64,000 nt of DNA from Chelonoidis abingdonii (lineage: Eukaryota > Chordata > Testudines > Testudinidae), in contig NC_133782.1 in NCBI RefSeq assembly GCF_003597395.2, forward strand, positions 2,159,202 through 2,223,201. Reading direction: 5' to 3'. The notes beneath the pieces were generated by a model. That model did not search any database, was not told where the DNA came from, and saw only the letters and a program-made list of their open reading frames with translations. Below are positions 10,626-22,117 of the stretch, one piece after another (positions within the stretch are counted from its first letter, which is position 1; each line of letters starts with the position of its first letter). The position numbers and the translations under genes are program-made.

Positions 10626-12430
10626 TAGAGTGCAGAGTGTCACATTTCTGTCTATGCAGCCTGAAGCCCAGGAGCTTAGACCGGGAATGAATTTGTCCAG
10701 AAGTTTTTTTTGCAAAGGTTAATACGTCTCCTTCCTCTCCATATTCTTTCAACACAAGTATGTGTGTCCTGTTTCTTTTATATGGGGCACTGAATTCACT
10801 CTCCAAGTTCCTGCTGCTGTGTTGAATCCTGGAGGCCTTAGGACCTGGCCACTTGGAAAATTCCTTCTTTGTTAGGACTGGCCATGCAGCAGCAGCTGGT
10901 TCTCTGCTGTATGCACCCTTCAGGCTCATGCTTGGGACTCCACTAGGCTGTAGATGCTGCCCTGGTCCCTGCAGCGAGCCTGCCTTCTGCTTGGGATCAT
11001 GCAGGGCTCTGCATGCTACTTGAGTCCCCACAGGGATACAGGCTGCTGAGTATGCTCCTGTCTCTGCTCCAGACTGCAGGCTCCACGGGGTTCTGCACAT
11101 GGCTTGAGCACCTGTGGTGGAGCCCAGTCCCCCTGTGTACTGTTGGCGCCCCTGCTGAGGAGCAGAGAGCTCTGTGGGCTTGCAGCATTATTGTATACAG
11201 TGATGTTCTCTGGCTGGAGGCAGATGACCTCTCCTTCATTAAGGAGGGCAACTCCACCAGCATGACCATAATTCAGAAACTTTCCACTCATTTCCACAGC
11301 AGACCGCTCTGACCCTCCCCTAATTCCTTCAATTCAGCTCTCTGGAGTACTAATCTGTGCACTGCACAGCCTCAGGGGACCAGGCTGAATCCGTCTGTTT
11401 TCCCAGGCCTGCTAACAGCAGTCAGATAGCTCCATGCTCCACCCCTCAGATTCCCTCCTGAGCTGAGATCATCACATTAACAGTGTGTATCCCCTTCTGA
11501 CCTGGCAGGACTCGACTGTCTGTCCTCCCTTATGCCCCATCATGCTTTCCTAGAATTCACTTGCTGCCAGGTTTGGAGTGTGAAATACTTTGTATTAAAT
11601 ACAGCTTCAGATCCTGGTGGCTTGATGCAGAAAGGGGTTCTGTCTGGATGGGCAACTCCAGAAGATTCAGTGTGTCCCCTGCTATTTCTCTCTCTCCACC
11701 ATCTCTAATCAGAGAGTCACTGAAGAGTTTGCCCTTGTCCATGACCTCCAGAGAGAGGCAATCAGAAAGGGAATTTGGATGGGAGATAACTCATCAAGGA
11801 AGCTACCTGCTCTGCAGAGCATCAAATCAGCTGAGAAATAACAATTGTATCACTAAAATTAGCTGAAATTTGCAGCAGACACCATGGGGCTGCTGGAGTG
11901 AATGACAGGTGGGAACTGGTCATTGTCATACAAGCATGGCTAAGGGGCAGTTCACAGTACACTTCAGATACTCATGTTTTCCAGCAGCATTCTTCATGTG
12001 CCTGAATTTTAGTCCTTTTGTGGAGAGTTCCTGATGACTGAATGTCTGACAGACTCCTTGAAAAGCAAAGACACTTATTCAGCCATAAAAGACGTGGAGC
12101 GAGGTTGGTCTTTGTCTAGAGAGATTGAAGGAAAATCCCATGAGATCCAGGCTCTGCATCCCCAGTTTGGGACAAGATCCCTCTGAACTTCTTTCCATCC
12201 ATCTGCTATTAGCATGCATGTAAAACTGGGGTTATGCTGCCACTTAGTGGAGATAAACGTCTCTCTTCCCCATGATAACTTTAGCTTGCAGAAATCCATT
12301 TTAACCATTATCAACCAAAATACTGCCCCCTTTGCTCTAAAAGACTTTTTTCTCTTTTTCAACATGTTCACACTTCATCCTTCTCACCTTACCTAAGGGA
12401 TATACAATGCTTGGATTTTTTAAGTTGTTT
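10626..12430. other. Intronic stretch, nothing recognised
   Basis: Unique-looking sequence between NOL4L exons A and B. Open frames at 10564-11312 overlap on both strands and look like chance. Confidence 0.45.
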
Positions 12431-12625
12431 GGAGTGTTGTTGGAGCCATGTTGGTCCCAGAATATTAGAGAGACAAAGTGGGGGAGGTAATATCTTTCAT
12501 TGAACCAACTTCTTTTGGTGGAAGAGACATGCTTTTGAGCTTACACAGAGCTCTTCAGGTCAGACCTTGTCTTTCACTAACAGAAGTTGGTCCAGTAAAA
12601 GATATCACCTTGTCCACCTTGTCTC
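12431..12625 (-). mobile_element. Penelope-like fragment with hammerhead-like core
   Basis: Matches a high-copy turtle repeat containing GAGCCATGTTGGTCCCAG, TTAGAGAGACAAAGTGGG and CAACTTCTTTTGGTGGAAGA. Read on the minus strand, 12521-12562 has CTGAAGA, a GAGCT/AGCTC stem and an AAAAGC segment where the family has GAAAGC. This is the layout of the hammerhead ribozymes found in Penelope-like elements (CTGANGA, stem II, GAAA). The copy is decayed. The assignment to Penelope-like elements is inferred from this layout. Confidence 0.5.
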
Positions 12626-12664
12626 TCTGGCGTAAGTGTTTCCCATTTTCCTTTGCAAAACAAA

Positions 12665-12745
12665 ATGGAAGGAGTGCTTCCATTGATTAGAGCATGAGAC
12701 TAGGAGTCAGGACTTCCTGGGTTCTTTTCCTGAATCCTCTAGTCC
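12665..12745 (+). mobile_element. MIR-like SINE fragment
   Basis: ATTGATTAGAGCATGAGACT followed by AGGAGTCAGGACTTCCTGGG resembles the 5' part of MIR-type SINEs. Confidence 0.5.
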
Positions 12746-12769
12746 CTTGCAAGGATACGTCACTCAATG

Positions 12770-12995
12770 AAGGTCATTAACCCTGGAAACAAACTCCCCA
12801 GGGAGGTGGTGGATTCTCCATCTCTCGCTATCTTCACATCAAGATTGGAAGCCTTTATGGAAGAGACGCTCTAGTCAAACAGAAGTTATTGGGCTCAATA
12901 CAGGGGTACCTTGGTGAAACTCTTTGGCCTATGTTATCCAGAAGGTCAGACTAGATAATCTAATGGTACCTTCTGGCCTTAAAATCTACTAATCA
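12770..12995 (+). mobile_element. CR1 LINE 3' end
   Basis: GGGAGGTGGTGGATTCTCCA, GGTCAGACTAGATAATCTAA and CTTCTGGCCTTAAAATCTAC are the standard C-terminal and 3' terminal CR1 segments. Only the last roughly 225 bases are present. Confidence 0.88.
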
Positions 12996-13139
12996 AAATT
13001 TTCAAACATAGTGTCTTGATTTTCAAAGGTGCTGAGCCGCCTGCTGCAGCTCAGAATAGGGAGTGCCCAGCTTCACAATCAGGCTGCATATTTGGATGCC
13101 TAAATATGCATATAGGTGCTTAACTTCAGGCATCAAAGT

Positions 13140-13215
13140 TTTGAAAATTTGGCCTCAGCTTTTCTGTACCCTTGTTTCCCTGTCTGTAAAACAGGGGTAA
13201 CTCATACCTACCTCA
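13140..13215 (+). mobile_element. MIR-like SINE fragment
   Basis: Short match to the MIR core region, TTGTTTCCCTGTCTGTAAAA and following ACCTACCTCATAGG. Confidence 0.6.
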
Positions 13216-13817
13216 TAGGTATTGAGAAATTTAATTTATTAATATTTCTAAATATTTTCTGTTCCCTCAATAAAGTGTGTCATAGAAATACAAAGTGTTG
13301 TTAACAATAACTGATTTTAAGTGTGGAAAAGACAGAACTTCCCCTAAAAAGGGTTATGGATTCTTCCAATTACTGGTATAATGGTAATTAATAATGCAAA
13401 CAGAACAAGAACCTCAGAGACCTCACTCTCACTGAGTTTAAGAACTTACAGCTACACTGTTCTCAGCCTTTCCTGCTAGGAGTAATTATAGGAGATGATC
13501 TAGGAGTGCTGGCTGTATGGGAAGTCCAGAGGTCTGTTCTTGTCATTTGAGGTCACTGTTGGCCTTATTCTGTGATATTCAAGAGTACCTCCTGAGAGGT
13601 GCTGTGCTCCACCAATAATTGTTAGGGTGATAAGGACACACTGTGCACTTCACAGGATAGGGCCCTAAAGGAGTGTCTCACTCTGAGTTAATACTGTTCT
13701 TTCCTATGCTGAGCAGGATGAAGTGGGACAAGACCTGTGATCACTCATGTCCTTTGGTTCTGTGTGTTAAGCAGTCTCTCTTATCTAGGATACACAGACA
13801 TCTCATTGTTTTCCCAG

Positions 13818-13929
13818 ATTGCAGAGACCTATGCTTTCCTTCCAAGAGAAGCTGTGACCAGGTTCCTGATGAGTTGCACTGAGTGCCAGAAGAGGATGCA
13901 TTTTAACTCCAATGGACTGGAGCCCAAAG
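13818..13929 (+). CDS. NOL4L: NOL4L internal coding exon B
   Basis: Second coding exon in the window, 112 nt, entering in phase 0 and leaving after one base of a codon. It encodes IAETYAFLPREAVTRFLMSC followed by TECQKRMHFNSNGLEPK, continuing directly from the TYRA end of the previous exon, as in the family (NOL4 has TYKA then a nearly identical ETYAFLPREAVTRFLMSC). The acceptor is TTTTCCCAG at 13809-13817 after a pyrimidine tract. The donor is AAAG/gtaaat at 13930. The stretch contains a conserved C..C pair (SCTEC). A hAT element begins only 40 bases past the donor. Identity is secure; what the segment does biochemically is not known to me. Confidence 0.93.
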
Positions 13930-13969
13930 GTAAATGCAAATGAGTTCTGCCAGCATAGGTGACTCTAGG

Positions 13970-14563
13970 CCAGGGGTTCTCAAACTTTACTGCACTACGA
14001 CCCAGAGGCACCAACTTTCCCCAGCACTGATGGGTGCTCGCGCATCCCTGGCCCTGCCCCGACTCCACCCTTTTCCTGCCTCTACCCCACCCCCATTCCA
14101 ACCCTTTCCCCAAAGTCCCTGCCCCTATTGGACCTCTTCCCCAAGTGTACTGCATTCCCCCTCCCTCCCAACACTTGCTGTGTGAAACAGCCGCGGGGGG
14201 GGGGGGGACAGGCACGCGGCATGCTCAAGGGAGGAGGCGGAGGCGAGCTGCAGAGCACCAATTTTTTCCCTGCGGGTGCTGCAGCCCCAGAGCACTCACG
14301 GAGTTGGCGCCTATGCTCTGACCCCCTTCGGACAACAAAAATTAATACACAACTCCAGGAGGGGGGACTGAAACCAGAGCCCTGATGCCCCGTGGTGGGG
14401 GGCAAAGCCAAAGTCTTCAGGCTTCAGCTTTGGCCCCCGATGGCGGGGCTTGGGCTTAGGCTTTGACCACTGGCCCTAGCAAATCTAATGTCAGCCCTGA
14501 CAACCGTATTAAAAAGGGGTTGCCACCCACTTTGGGATTCCGGCCCACAGTTTGAGAACCGGT
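13970..14563. mobile_element. hAT-type element next to NOL4L exon B, with another element nested inside
   Basis: Ends CCAGGGGTTCTCAAACT and AGTTTGAGAACCGGT are inverted copies, flanked by a perfect 8-bp duplication ACTCTAGG (13962-13969 and 14564-14571). Internally 13999-14315 is a second element with ends AGAGGCACCAACTTTCC and the inverse of GAGTTGGCGCCTATGCT. Its interior is C-rich and includes a G run at 14195-14207. The outer element starts 40 bases after the exon B donor. Confidence 0.85.
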
Positions 14564-14644
14564 ACTCTAGGCATTTCACATTGAAATGCAGTCAGGACGC
14601 TGTTTGGTTAGCAATGGTATTTCTTTTCCAAAAGAATTTCATTA

Positions 14645-14694
14645 CCTATATTATTCATACATTAATATATTAAAATTATTAATATATTAAATAC
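14645..14694. repeat. AT-only palindromic stretch
   Basis: Two copies of ATTAATATATTAAA-like sequence form a small direct and inverted repeat. Simple low-complexity sequence. Confidence 0.5.
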
Positions 14695-14899
14695 CAACTC
14701 CCACCAGTTAACTCCTGTGAGCAGACTTATGGACAGCCTTAGAGGTTCCAGTTAAATGGATTGTGTGCGCCATTTATTCGTAGCTAGTTATTGAAAGGCA
14801 TTGCAGTAGTATATTTTTTAGAAATTGTCCCAAATAAGCATGTGACATTTATTAGCCTATGCTTCATTACTGCAGCATATTCCCATGTTGCTGATTAAA

Positions 14900-15400
14900 G
14901 ACTCAGGCCTAGATGCACAAAGGTTCTTAAGTGCCTAGAAAAATCACAGGAACACACTGTGATTCACAAAGCCTGAGTTAGGCACTTAGGCTCCCTATAC
15001 AATGAATGGGGAGAGAGATGCTTTCGACTGTTATTCACAAAAGCCAGTACTCTAGTCGGGAAGCCACCTAAGCTAGACAAGGGGAGATGCCAAGCTAGTG
15101 GTGTGCACTAAACACTACCCCTCTCTCAGAGGTAGGCACCTAAGTCTTGACTTCAGGGAGGCACTTATCTCTGCTAGCAATTGTCAACTGGAAATCCACT
15201 TTGGAGTTAGGTGCTTTTGCTAGAGGTCAGGGTTTGTGGGGAGCTCCCTCATCACTTTTCACCTAGCGGTAAGGTATTCATCTAGGATGCAGAAGACCCC
15301 CAGTTCAAATTTCCTCTCCATCCAAGGGGAGTAGGGATTTGAACACAGATCTGCCAGCTCTCAGAAGAGTGCTCTGACCACTGGGCTATAGGATAGTCTG
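14900..15400. mobile_element. Repeat carrying two inverted tRNA-like segments
   Basis: At 15261-15319 (+) an A-box-like TAGCGGTAAGGTATTCA is followed by a B-box-like AGTTCAAATTTC. At 15331-15394 the minus strand gives TAGCCCAGTGGTCAGAGCA and GTGTTCAAATCC in the same order. The two are partly complementary, so the stretch can fold back. The left part (14900-15000) has GATTCACAAAGCCTGAG-type sequence seen in other turtle repeats. Borders are approximate. Confidence 0.5.
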
Positions 15401-16160
15401 ATAAGGGGTTCGTTCCCTAGACCCAATTCACAGCACTTGAATAACATCTAGCACCAGCAGAGCTGTCTGTTCCACCACTGAGATAGGCCATGACCCTGTT
15501 CTTCCAGGCCCTTAATGGAATGGGACTTGGCTATTTCAGAGACTGCCTTATTGTCCCGGATCTCCTGAAATAGCTGTGTTTCCCAGAGACACTGCAGCTG
15601 CACAGGCTGATTCTAACCAGACAGCACTGAGTGCTACACATTCTCAGTAACTGAACCCCAGCTATGGAACTCGTGGTCAGAAGAGACTACGCTGAGCCAA
15701 AGCCTGACTGTCTTGATCAAAGTGTAACAGAGTTCTTTTCAATAAAGCCTTCCCTCAAAATCAATGCTCTTCGAAAATAAACCAAGCACACCAAAAAAAA
15801 AAAATCTTTCACACTGCTCCTCAGCCAGGAGAGGCAGAAAGAGAGAAATGCCTTTCTGTTCTGAGCTTTTCTCCTCTTTAATTTTGTGCAGGGCACAGAG
15901 CCTACCTAGAAACCTATGAAAGATAGATGGATTAGATTAACTCTTATCAAGAACATTGGCTAATTCCGCTGATATTTATTTAGGTGGGACTTTATTTGGA
16001 CTAGATCACATTGGCATTTGGTGAAAGATTACACACCCACATCTAAAATGTAACTCACAGTAGGGTGAAAAAAATCTGAACCCTCCCTTCCAGTTCTCAC
16101 CTCCATCATTTGTCAAACAAATCTCACCTCGCTGCATTCCCGATCAGAAAAATCTCTGAC
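15401..16160. other. Intronic stretch, nothing certain
   Basis: May include the right end of the tRNA-like repeat; otherwise unrecognised, with a short A run near 15792. Confidence 0.35.
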
Positions 16161-16163
16161 TAA

Positions 16164-16459
16164 GGGTATGGCTACACTTGGAATTTCAAAGCGCTGCCGT
16201 GGGAGCGCTGCGGGAGCACTGCCGCGGCAGTGCTTTGAAGTGTGAGTGTGGTCAGAGCGGCAGCGCTGGGAGAGAGCTCTCCCAGTGCTGCACGTAAACC
16301 ACATCCTTTACGGGTGTAGCGTGCAGCGGCTCCCAGCGCTGCCCCCCTGATTACACCGACGCTTTACAGCGCTGCACCTTGCAGCACTCAGGGGAGTGTT
16401 TTTTCACACCCCTGAGCGCGAAAGTTGCAGCACTGTAAAGTGTGAGTGTAGCCAAGCCC
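16164..16459. mobile_element. PIF/Harbinger-type MITE, 296 bp
   Basis: Inverted ends GGGTATGGCTACACTT and AGTGTAGCCAAGCCC with a 3-bp TAA target duplication (16161-16163 and 16460-16462). Interior is rich in CAGCGCTG palindromes. TWA duplications are the Harbinger signature. Confidence 0.8.
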
Positions 16460-16462
16460 TAA

Positions 16463-17730
16463 GTAAATGGGTCTTGTGCTGAACTCTGCAGGGCACCAAT
16501 GTGATGCATAAAAACAAATTGTCTTGCTCATAGGAAACTTGGAACAACACTGGGCCTCATCATGATCTCAGTGATGCTGGTTAAATAAGTAACTCCACTA
16601 GAGCTAGGCAGATGTGGAATTAGGATCAGGCCAGCTGTCGTCTAAACAATTCTACCTGTGTTATATATAGTTTCCGGGCATGGGGGGAGTTGTAATATTT
16701 TTATAAAGAGAAAAATACACTGACAGTATTTTACAATAATGGCATAAACCAGTGCAGCAGCCCCCTGGTAGGATTCAGTATGCAGGACTATAAAATGTGG
16801 AGTCCGTCCCCCCCTCCCCCAGGGCTTTTTAAAATAAGGTTTCCCTATCTTTTATTACTAGATACATTGGCTTGGGAAAAAAAATCTTTGTTTTTATAGG
16901 GCCAGATTCTTATCTGAGTCACAGAGAAGTAAATGCACAGTAAAGGTGTTGAAGTTAATGGGATGATTCCAGGTTCACACCAGTGTAACTGAAGGCAGAA
17001 TCTGACTGCCAGAGTTCATCGCCTCCTGCTGCTTATTCACCATTTGATGATATCATCCCCCATTTGTGGAACTGCATTAATTACTTCAGCACCCAATTGT
17101 GATGTGAAAGATGGAAGCCAGGCGGGAAGCAGGGAACAAGCTAGGAGAAGTAGTGTTTGCCATCAGGCTGTGCAGGGGCAGAGAGCCTCTGAGAAGCCAC
17201 TACTGGCCCTCAAAGCAGGGATCCTTGAGGGTCAGCTGATGTCAATTTGCTCGCCTTAAGCCCTGAATAGCAAGAATCTTTGGAAAGAGGCTACTGTTAA
17301 TCTCTTCTCCCACTCAGATCGCATAGATTCTTGGATAAAAGCCACTGCGGACACACCGTCCTCTTTCTCCGACTCACACTACTGAGATATTCTGGGGCTA
17401 TCACTTTGTGCTCCTCAAGCTGCCACCCCACCCAGTCAGACAGCAGAGGTCTTCAAGATCTAGCTGCTTTCAGGCTGCTTCCTCTTGCCAGCAGCAGAGA
17501 TCTTTGGAGGGCAGAGTGTTTGTCATTACCAGCTCAGAACACTTAGGGCAGAGAGATCCCTAGAATACCAGTAAACCTACTGCATGTACAGTCCTGGGGG
17601 GAACCCCAGAAACCAGCCCTCTGAGAACGAAGAGCAGATTAATCCTAGACCGCTGCTGACATGCTATAAGCTCCTTATTAATGACAGGCTATATTCATTT
17701 ATCTGAATGTCTAAAGTAACTGAGTTTCAG
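16463..17730. other. Intronic stretch, nothing recognised
   Basis: No exon or repeat family identified with confidence. Confidence 0.4.
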
Positions 17731-17880
17731 AGTGGTACCAGTGTTAGTCTGTATCAGCAAAAACAATGAGGAGTCCTTGTGGCACCTTAGAGACTAACAC
17801 ATTGATTTGGGCATAAGCTTTCATGGGCTAAACCCCACTTCATCATATGCATGGAGTGGAACATACAGTAGGCAGGTATA
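17731..17880 (-). mobile_element. Penelope-like fragment with hammerhead-like core
   Basis: High-copy turtle repeat (GTGTTAGTCTGTATCAGC, CTTGTGGCACCTTAGAGACT). On the minus strand, 17811-17850 reads GCATATGATGAAGTGGGG, a short loop, GCCCATGAAAGCTTATGC. This is the CTGANGA / stem II / GAAA order of a hammerhead ribozyme, with the first C of the core replaced by A. Stem II has a five-pair helix including one G-U pair. Placement in Penelope-like elements is inferred. Confidence 0.55.
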
Positions 17881-18738
17881 AATATACAGCACATGAAAAG
17901 ATGGGAGTTGCCTTACCAAGTGTGTGTGTGGCGGGGGGAGACAATGCTAACGAGGCCAATTCAATCAGGGTGGATGTGGCCCATTCCCAACAGTTGAGGT
18001 TCAGTGAGTTTTGATTCCAGTGAAACCAAGGCAAAAAGTGTCATAATGACAGAAACACCCCAATATTTGTATGGTGACTTTTCACAGTAAGTTAGAAGCT
18101 ATTTTTTGTTTTCATATAGAGATATGATAGAAGACCAAAGCAAAGCAACATACTGACACCCCCGCACCCCCCACCGTATAGTAGTAGTGCTATGGAAGGT
18201 ATAATCATAGACACTAGAGGATGAAAAGACCCTTAATGCCACTTAGTCCTTCCCCCTTACAATGCAGGAGGGTTTTGTCCAGACTAGTTTCCAAGGTCCC
18301 AGGGTGATGGAACTTGCACCACATCTCCTGGGGACTAATAGACCTTTCTGTCCCCTCCTGATAGCCTCCATTTTCTGTTAGTAAGAATTTCATCCCATTG
18401 CTCTTACTCATACCATCATAGCTGGGATTCTTCCAAAGCACAGGGAGTCTCCACCCTCTGGACACTACACAGCCCAGCTCCTTATGCATTGCCATGTAGC
18501 TGGGATATGAGCAGGGGTGGAAGACAAGCCCAGGTATGTTCAGATCCACTAACCATTGATCCCTGCAGAGCAGAAATGCAAGAGCAGCAAAGGCTACTTC
18601 AGCCTGAGGGCTTCAGCAGTGGATATGAAGCATCCTAGAGGGAGAGATTTTTCTCTTTTCATCTCACACAGACCTACCCTCCCTCATGCCTGGGGCAGTG
18701 GGAAAAGAGGTCTGGCCCAAATATGACAACACTCTTTT

Positions 18739-19418
18739 TGTCACAGGGTGCTCTACTCACTGTTGGGTGGCACCCACTTCTGGCAGTTCTGGGATTAGCT
18801 CCACCCGGTTCAGTGCCCCCTTGCTGGACTTCCATCCTTGCAGCTCTCCTCTCGCTCACAAAGTTGCAATAGTGTGGCTGAGTCACACCATGATTTCCCC
18901 TTCCTGGGGAGTCTTTCAGAGTCCTTCTGCATCAGCAGCATGAGGCAGTCCTCATTCTCACTGTCCTGTGTCATGCCCACAGTGACTCCAGCAGTCTTCC
19001 TATTCACTGCCCCCAGCAATAGCACTCTGCAGTGGATGGTAGGAGAACCCAGGCCCACCCTCTGCTCTGGGTTCCAGTCCAGGGCCCTATAGCAAGCAGT
19101 TGGTCAAGGACTTCACCAACCTTACTGCTCTTGCCCCTGAATGACTTCCTACTATGCTCCTTGAACCTTCTTTTTCATCAGCCTTCCTAGTCAGACCCCT
19201 CTCCCTTAGGCCTACTAAGTAAACCCTTCCTAGCTCCCCTGCCTCAGGGAGAGAGACTGCAGGCTTCCTCACTGCTGCCTCACACTGTTTCCAGCCTCAT
19301 GGCTTTATAGACACCCTCTGTTCCATCACAGGTGAGCTTCCTTCTAATTAGCAGCCTTAATTGGCTGATTGGGCCTACCTGGCCTCATTCAACAGTGTGG
19401 GAACTGTACCCCATCACA
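18739..19418. mobile_element. LTR-like repeat
   Basis: Starts TGTCACAGGG and ends CCCCATCACA, TG...CA ends as in retroviral or gypsy LTRs. The right part has GGCTTTATAG and a TAATTAGCAGCCTTAATTGG segment. No matching target duplication was found, so the call is tentative. 19184-19306 is repeated exactly at 22147-22269. Confidence 0.4.
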
Positions 19419-20299
19419 CCAGCTCCATAGCTGCTGCAAACCCATAATGCATGCTTCACTCACTCTATGCACAAGTCCTCTTTTCTTAAAACTGGATTCA
19501 CAACATGGGACTGTTCTTGGGAAGACAAAAACCACTAGCCATAGGGTCCACCAAGATTCTATGGCCACACACACAGATGCAAGTGCAGTGTTTCCTTCTT
19601 CCCTGAAAAAGTCACTGCTCTTTTCCACCCATCCTCTGAGATTCTGTCTTTTTTTCTACAATCAGGTCTTGCCATGACATTGAGAGGCTACAAGCTCAGC
19701 CTTGCTGGGTGCTCGTTCTAAATGTCTTTTGCCAGGTCCAGCTCATGCTCTGGAGCAAGTGGCAGCTTCTAAGTTCGCTCACGAAGTGCTAGGAGACAGT
19801 GTTTTGCAGGAACTCCAGTCAGGTGCCTGATCATATTACCACATAGACCCCACTGTGGTCATAGTTTTCACTGTTACATTAATGCTGCTTGAGACTGCCT
19901 GAGCTGAGCACAACTTTTATGCCGCTGATTGATTTATTTGAACCTTATGATGCTCTGAATCGGTTTTAGTCCCATTTGGCAAGATATGATATGTGTCCCT
20001 GGGAGCTTTCTCCCCTTTCCTGTAGCCACTTCTTAGGAGCCCTTCTGCACTGGGTTCTTAACAGTTTTTGTTTCACTAGTTAACATTATCCCACATAGGA
20101 TAATGAGTTATTTTGTGTGCTTGTGACATGCAGGCAAGGAAGTGTTAATTAATCTATTGGCCAAAGCCAGGGAAAGAGAAGGGCAACATCCAGCCATACA
20201 AAAGAAAGAAAATAAAGATACAGTATTTTATAAAAAATGGACTTTGGGACAATGGCTGCTCCACTATGGTCCACTGGCTGCTCTCGGATCAGGTGGCTG
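19419..20299. other. Intronic stretch, nothing recognised
   Basis: Unique-looking sequence in the intron before exon C. Confidence 0.4.
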
Positions 20300-20425
20300 C
20301 TGCCCTGAATGCATTCTTGAAGTTTTGTCGATTTCTCACATTTGGGGCTAGGGGGCGGGACCTGGGACTGAGCAGGGGGGTCAAGCACCCCTGGGAACTT
20401 AGGAAGTTGGTGCCTATGGCCTAGC
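20300..20425. mobile_element. Fragment of the element family nested at 13999-14315
   Basis: Ends in GAAGTTGGTGCCTATGGC, matching GAGTTGGCGCCTATGCTC at about 14299, with a GGGGGCGGGACC core. Left border uncertain. Confidence 0.4.
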
Positions 20426-20599
20426 AGACAAGGGACAGATGACATACGGTCTAGAAAATAATGAAGAGTTTGCTTTACAGTGGACTCATCTTGACTGGCT
20501 GGAAATACTGTTTGCTTGAGTGGTCTGAATCTGTCTTCCTGATGATCATTAAGTCTTTATGTGGATGTATAGAAAGCTGTCAATAGGGACGGGTTAAGA

Positions 20600-20622
20600 A
20601 AATAAATAAATAAATAAGGTTA
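20600..20622. repeat. AAAT microsatellite
   Basis: About five tandem AAAT units. Confidence 0.85.
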
Positions 20623-21110
20623 TTTTAATTATCTCACTGAAACACAATCTCCATCACAAGAGGGAAGTACTTCCAAAACTGCCTTAACATTCACCCCAAA
20701 ATGAAAGAGTCCCTATCACAATGGGTGCAACTTCACAGCACTACAACTGGCTGGAAAAATCTGGTTGTTTGTGAAATTCTCTCTGTGTTCCTTTTGGTCA
20801 GAGGTGGTTTTGAGTGTTCTGGCAGGGTTAGATGTTTCATTCTGCGTTTAATGTTTAGTCACCCAAACTAAAAATATTACATTATGTGTAACCATTTCCA
20901 CATAGGATGGTTCCTTTGCAATGAAAGGGAATTCCCGACAGGGTGGGGCCTTTATGCAGCATGTAGCACAGTGGGCCCAAACAGTGAATGGGAGCTTTGG
21001 AGGGTGACTGCAATTCAGATATTAAATAATGCTGATGGTAGTACAGCGTCAGGTCTGTGCTGCCAGGATCTCACGTCTAAAAGGAGCTTTCCTTTTGTTT
21101 TTTACTTCAG

Positions 21111-21220
21111 AAAATGAGCCACCCTCCTCTTTGGTGTCTGGAATCATTGACTACAACATGCCTCTCACCTCCACCTATCTGAAGCAAATGAAGCTGCGGG
21201 TCATGAATTCGCAGGAGCAG
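21111..21220 (+). CDS. NOL4L: NOL4L internal coding exon C
   Basis: Third coding exon, 110 nt. Its first two bases complete the codon split after 13929 (G|AA, Glu), and it ends in phase 0. The translation is [20 protein letters not shown] followed by [17 protein letters not shown]. This matches the NOL4L form rather than NOL4, which as I recall has a variant with MITMAYMKHMKLQ in this place. The acceptor is TTTTTTACTTCAG ending at 21110; the donor is CAG/gtgagt at 21221, a consensus site. The 112 + 110 nt of this exon and the previous one sum to 74 whole codons, which supports both borders. It precedes a 34-kb intron. Confidence 0.93.
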
Positions 21221-22117
21221 GTGAGTTGCTCTCTTCCTGACTAACAGAGTCTGTCTTATTCCAAGAGGTGCTGAGTGGCACCAGAGCAGATTTCTGTCCA
21301 GACTGACCGAGTAGGGTGAATGGCTGATGCTTGGCATCTCAAAGTAGTGATGACCAGATTTTCACAGGAACAGTTTTGCACATGTCTAGCTTGTGTGCAC
21401 ATGCAAGTTGGGAATTGCACAATTGGAGAGAGTGTTGCTGTGTGTAGGTTGCGTGCACACAACATTTTGTTTTTGAAAGTCTGTCTCTAAAAATCCATGC
21501 AGGGTTTTTGCCGAAAGGGCACGGAGGAGAGGAACAGAAATGTATTCAGTGCAGTTATTGTTCATTACTATCTGCATGTTCTTTAGACATATGGTGGTTT
21601 TAAGTGAAATTAATATAAAAATATCCACGACGAAGAGGAATGTATATCTCTGCCACCTTCCAAACTGCTTAGGGGCTTTAGCAGATCAGGACTGATCCCT
21701 AGGCTTTGCTTCTGTTGCTCAGGTGTTCTCTTTTCTTGAGTTGTTCGGCATCTTCCTGGAGAATCAGCTCCAGTCACTTCCTTCTTGTCTCCATCTGGGA
21801 AGAGGCTCAGCTGTTTGGTGACAATATTATGCCTCTGGATTTTGATTTGGGAATGGAGGGGGTAGACTGCCACATGATTATACCCAGGCCATGGAATTTT
21901 CCAATGTTCTGCAGCTGCAGAATTTGCCAAGGGATCCTCAACGCACCATGGAAACAGACTATAAAAAGAATAGACTTCCCTGACTCCCCACAAAGTTGTA
22001 TTGCTGGCACTTCAGAAACCAAGTGTCAGATTTTCTTCCCACCAAATATAGGTTGGAGACTGATCCCCTTATGCTTTTCTCCCTAGCTTCCCATTGCCAC
22101 CAGGAGCTGAGGAGGGG
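21221..22117. other. Start of the 34-kb NOL4L intron, nothing recognised
   Basis: Unique-looking sequence after exon C; no exon-like open frame. Confidence 0.45.
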
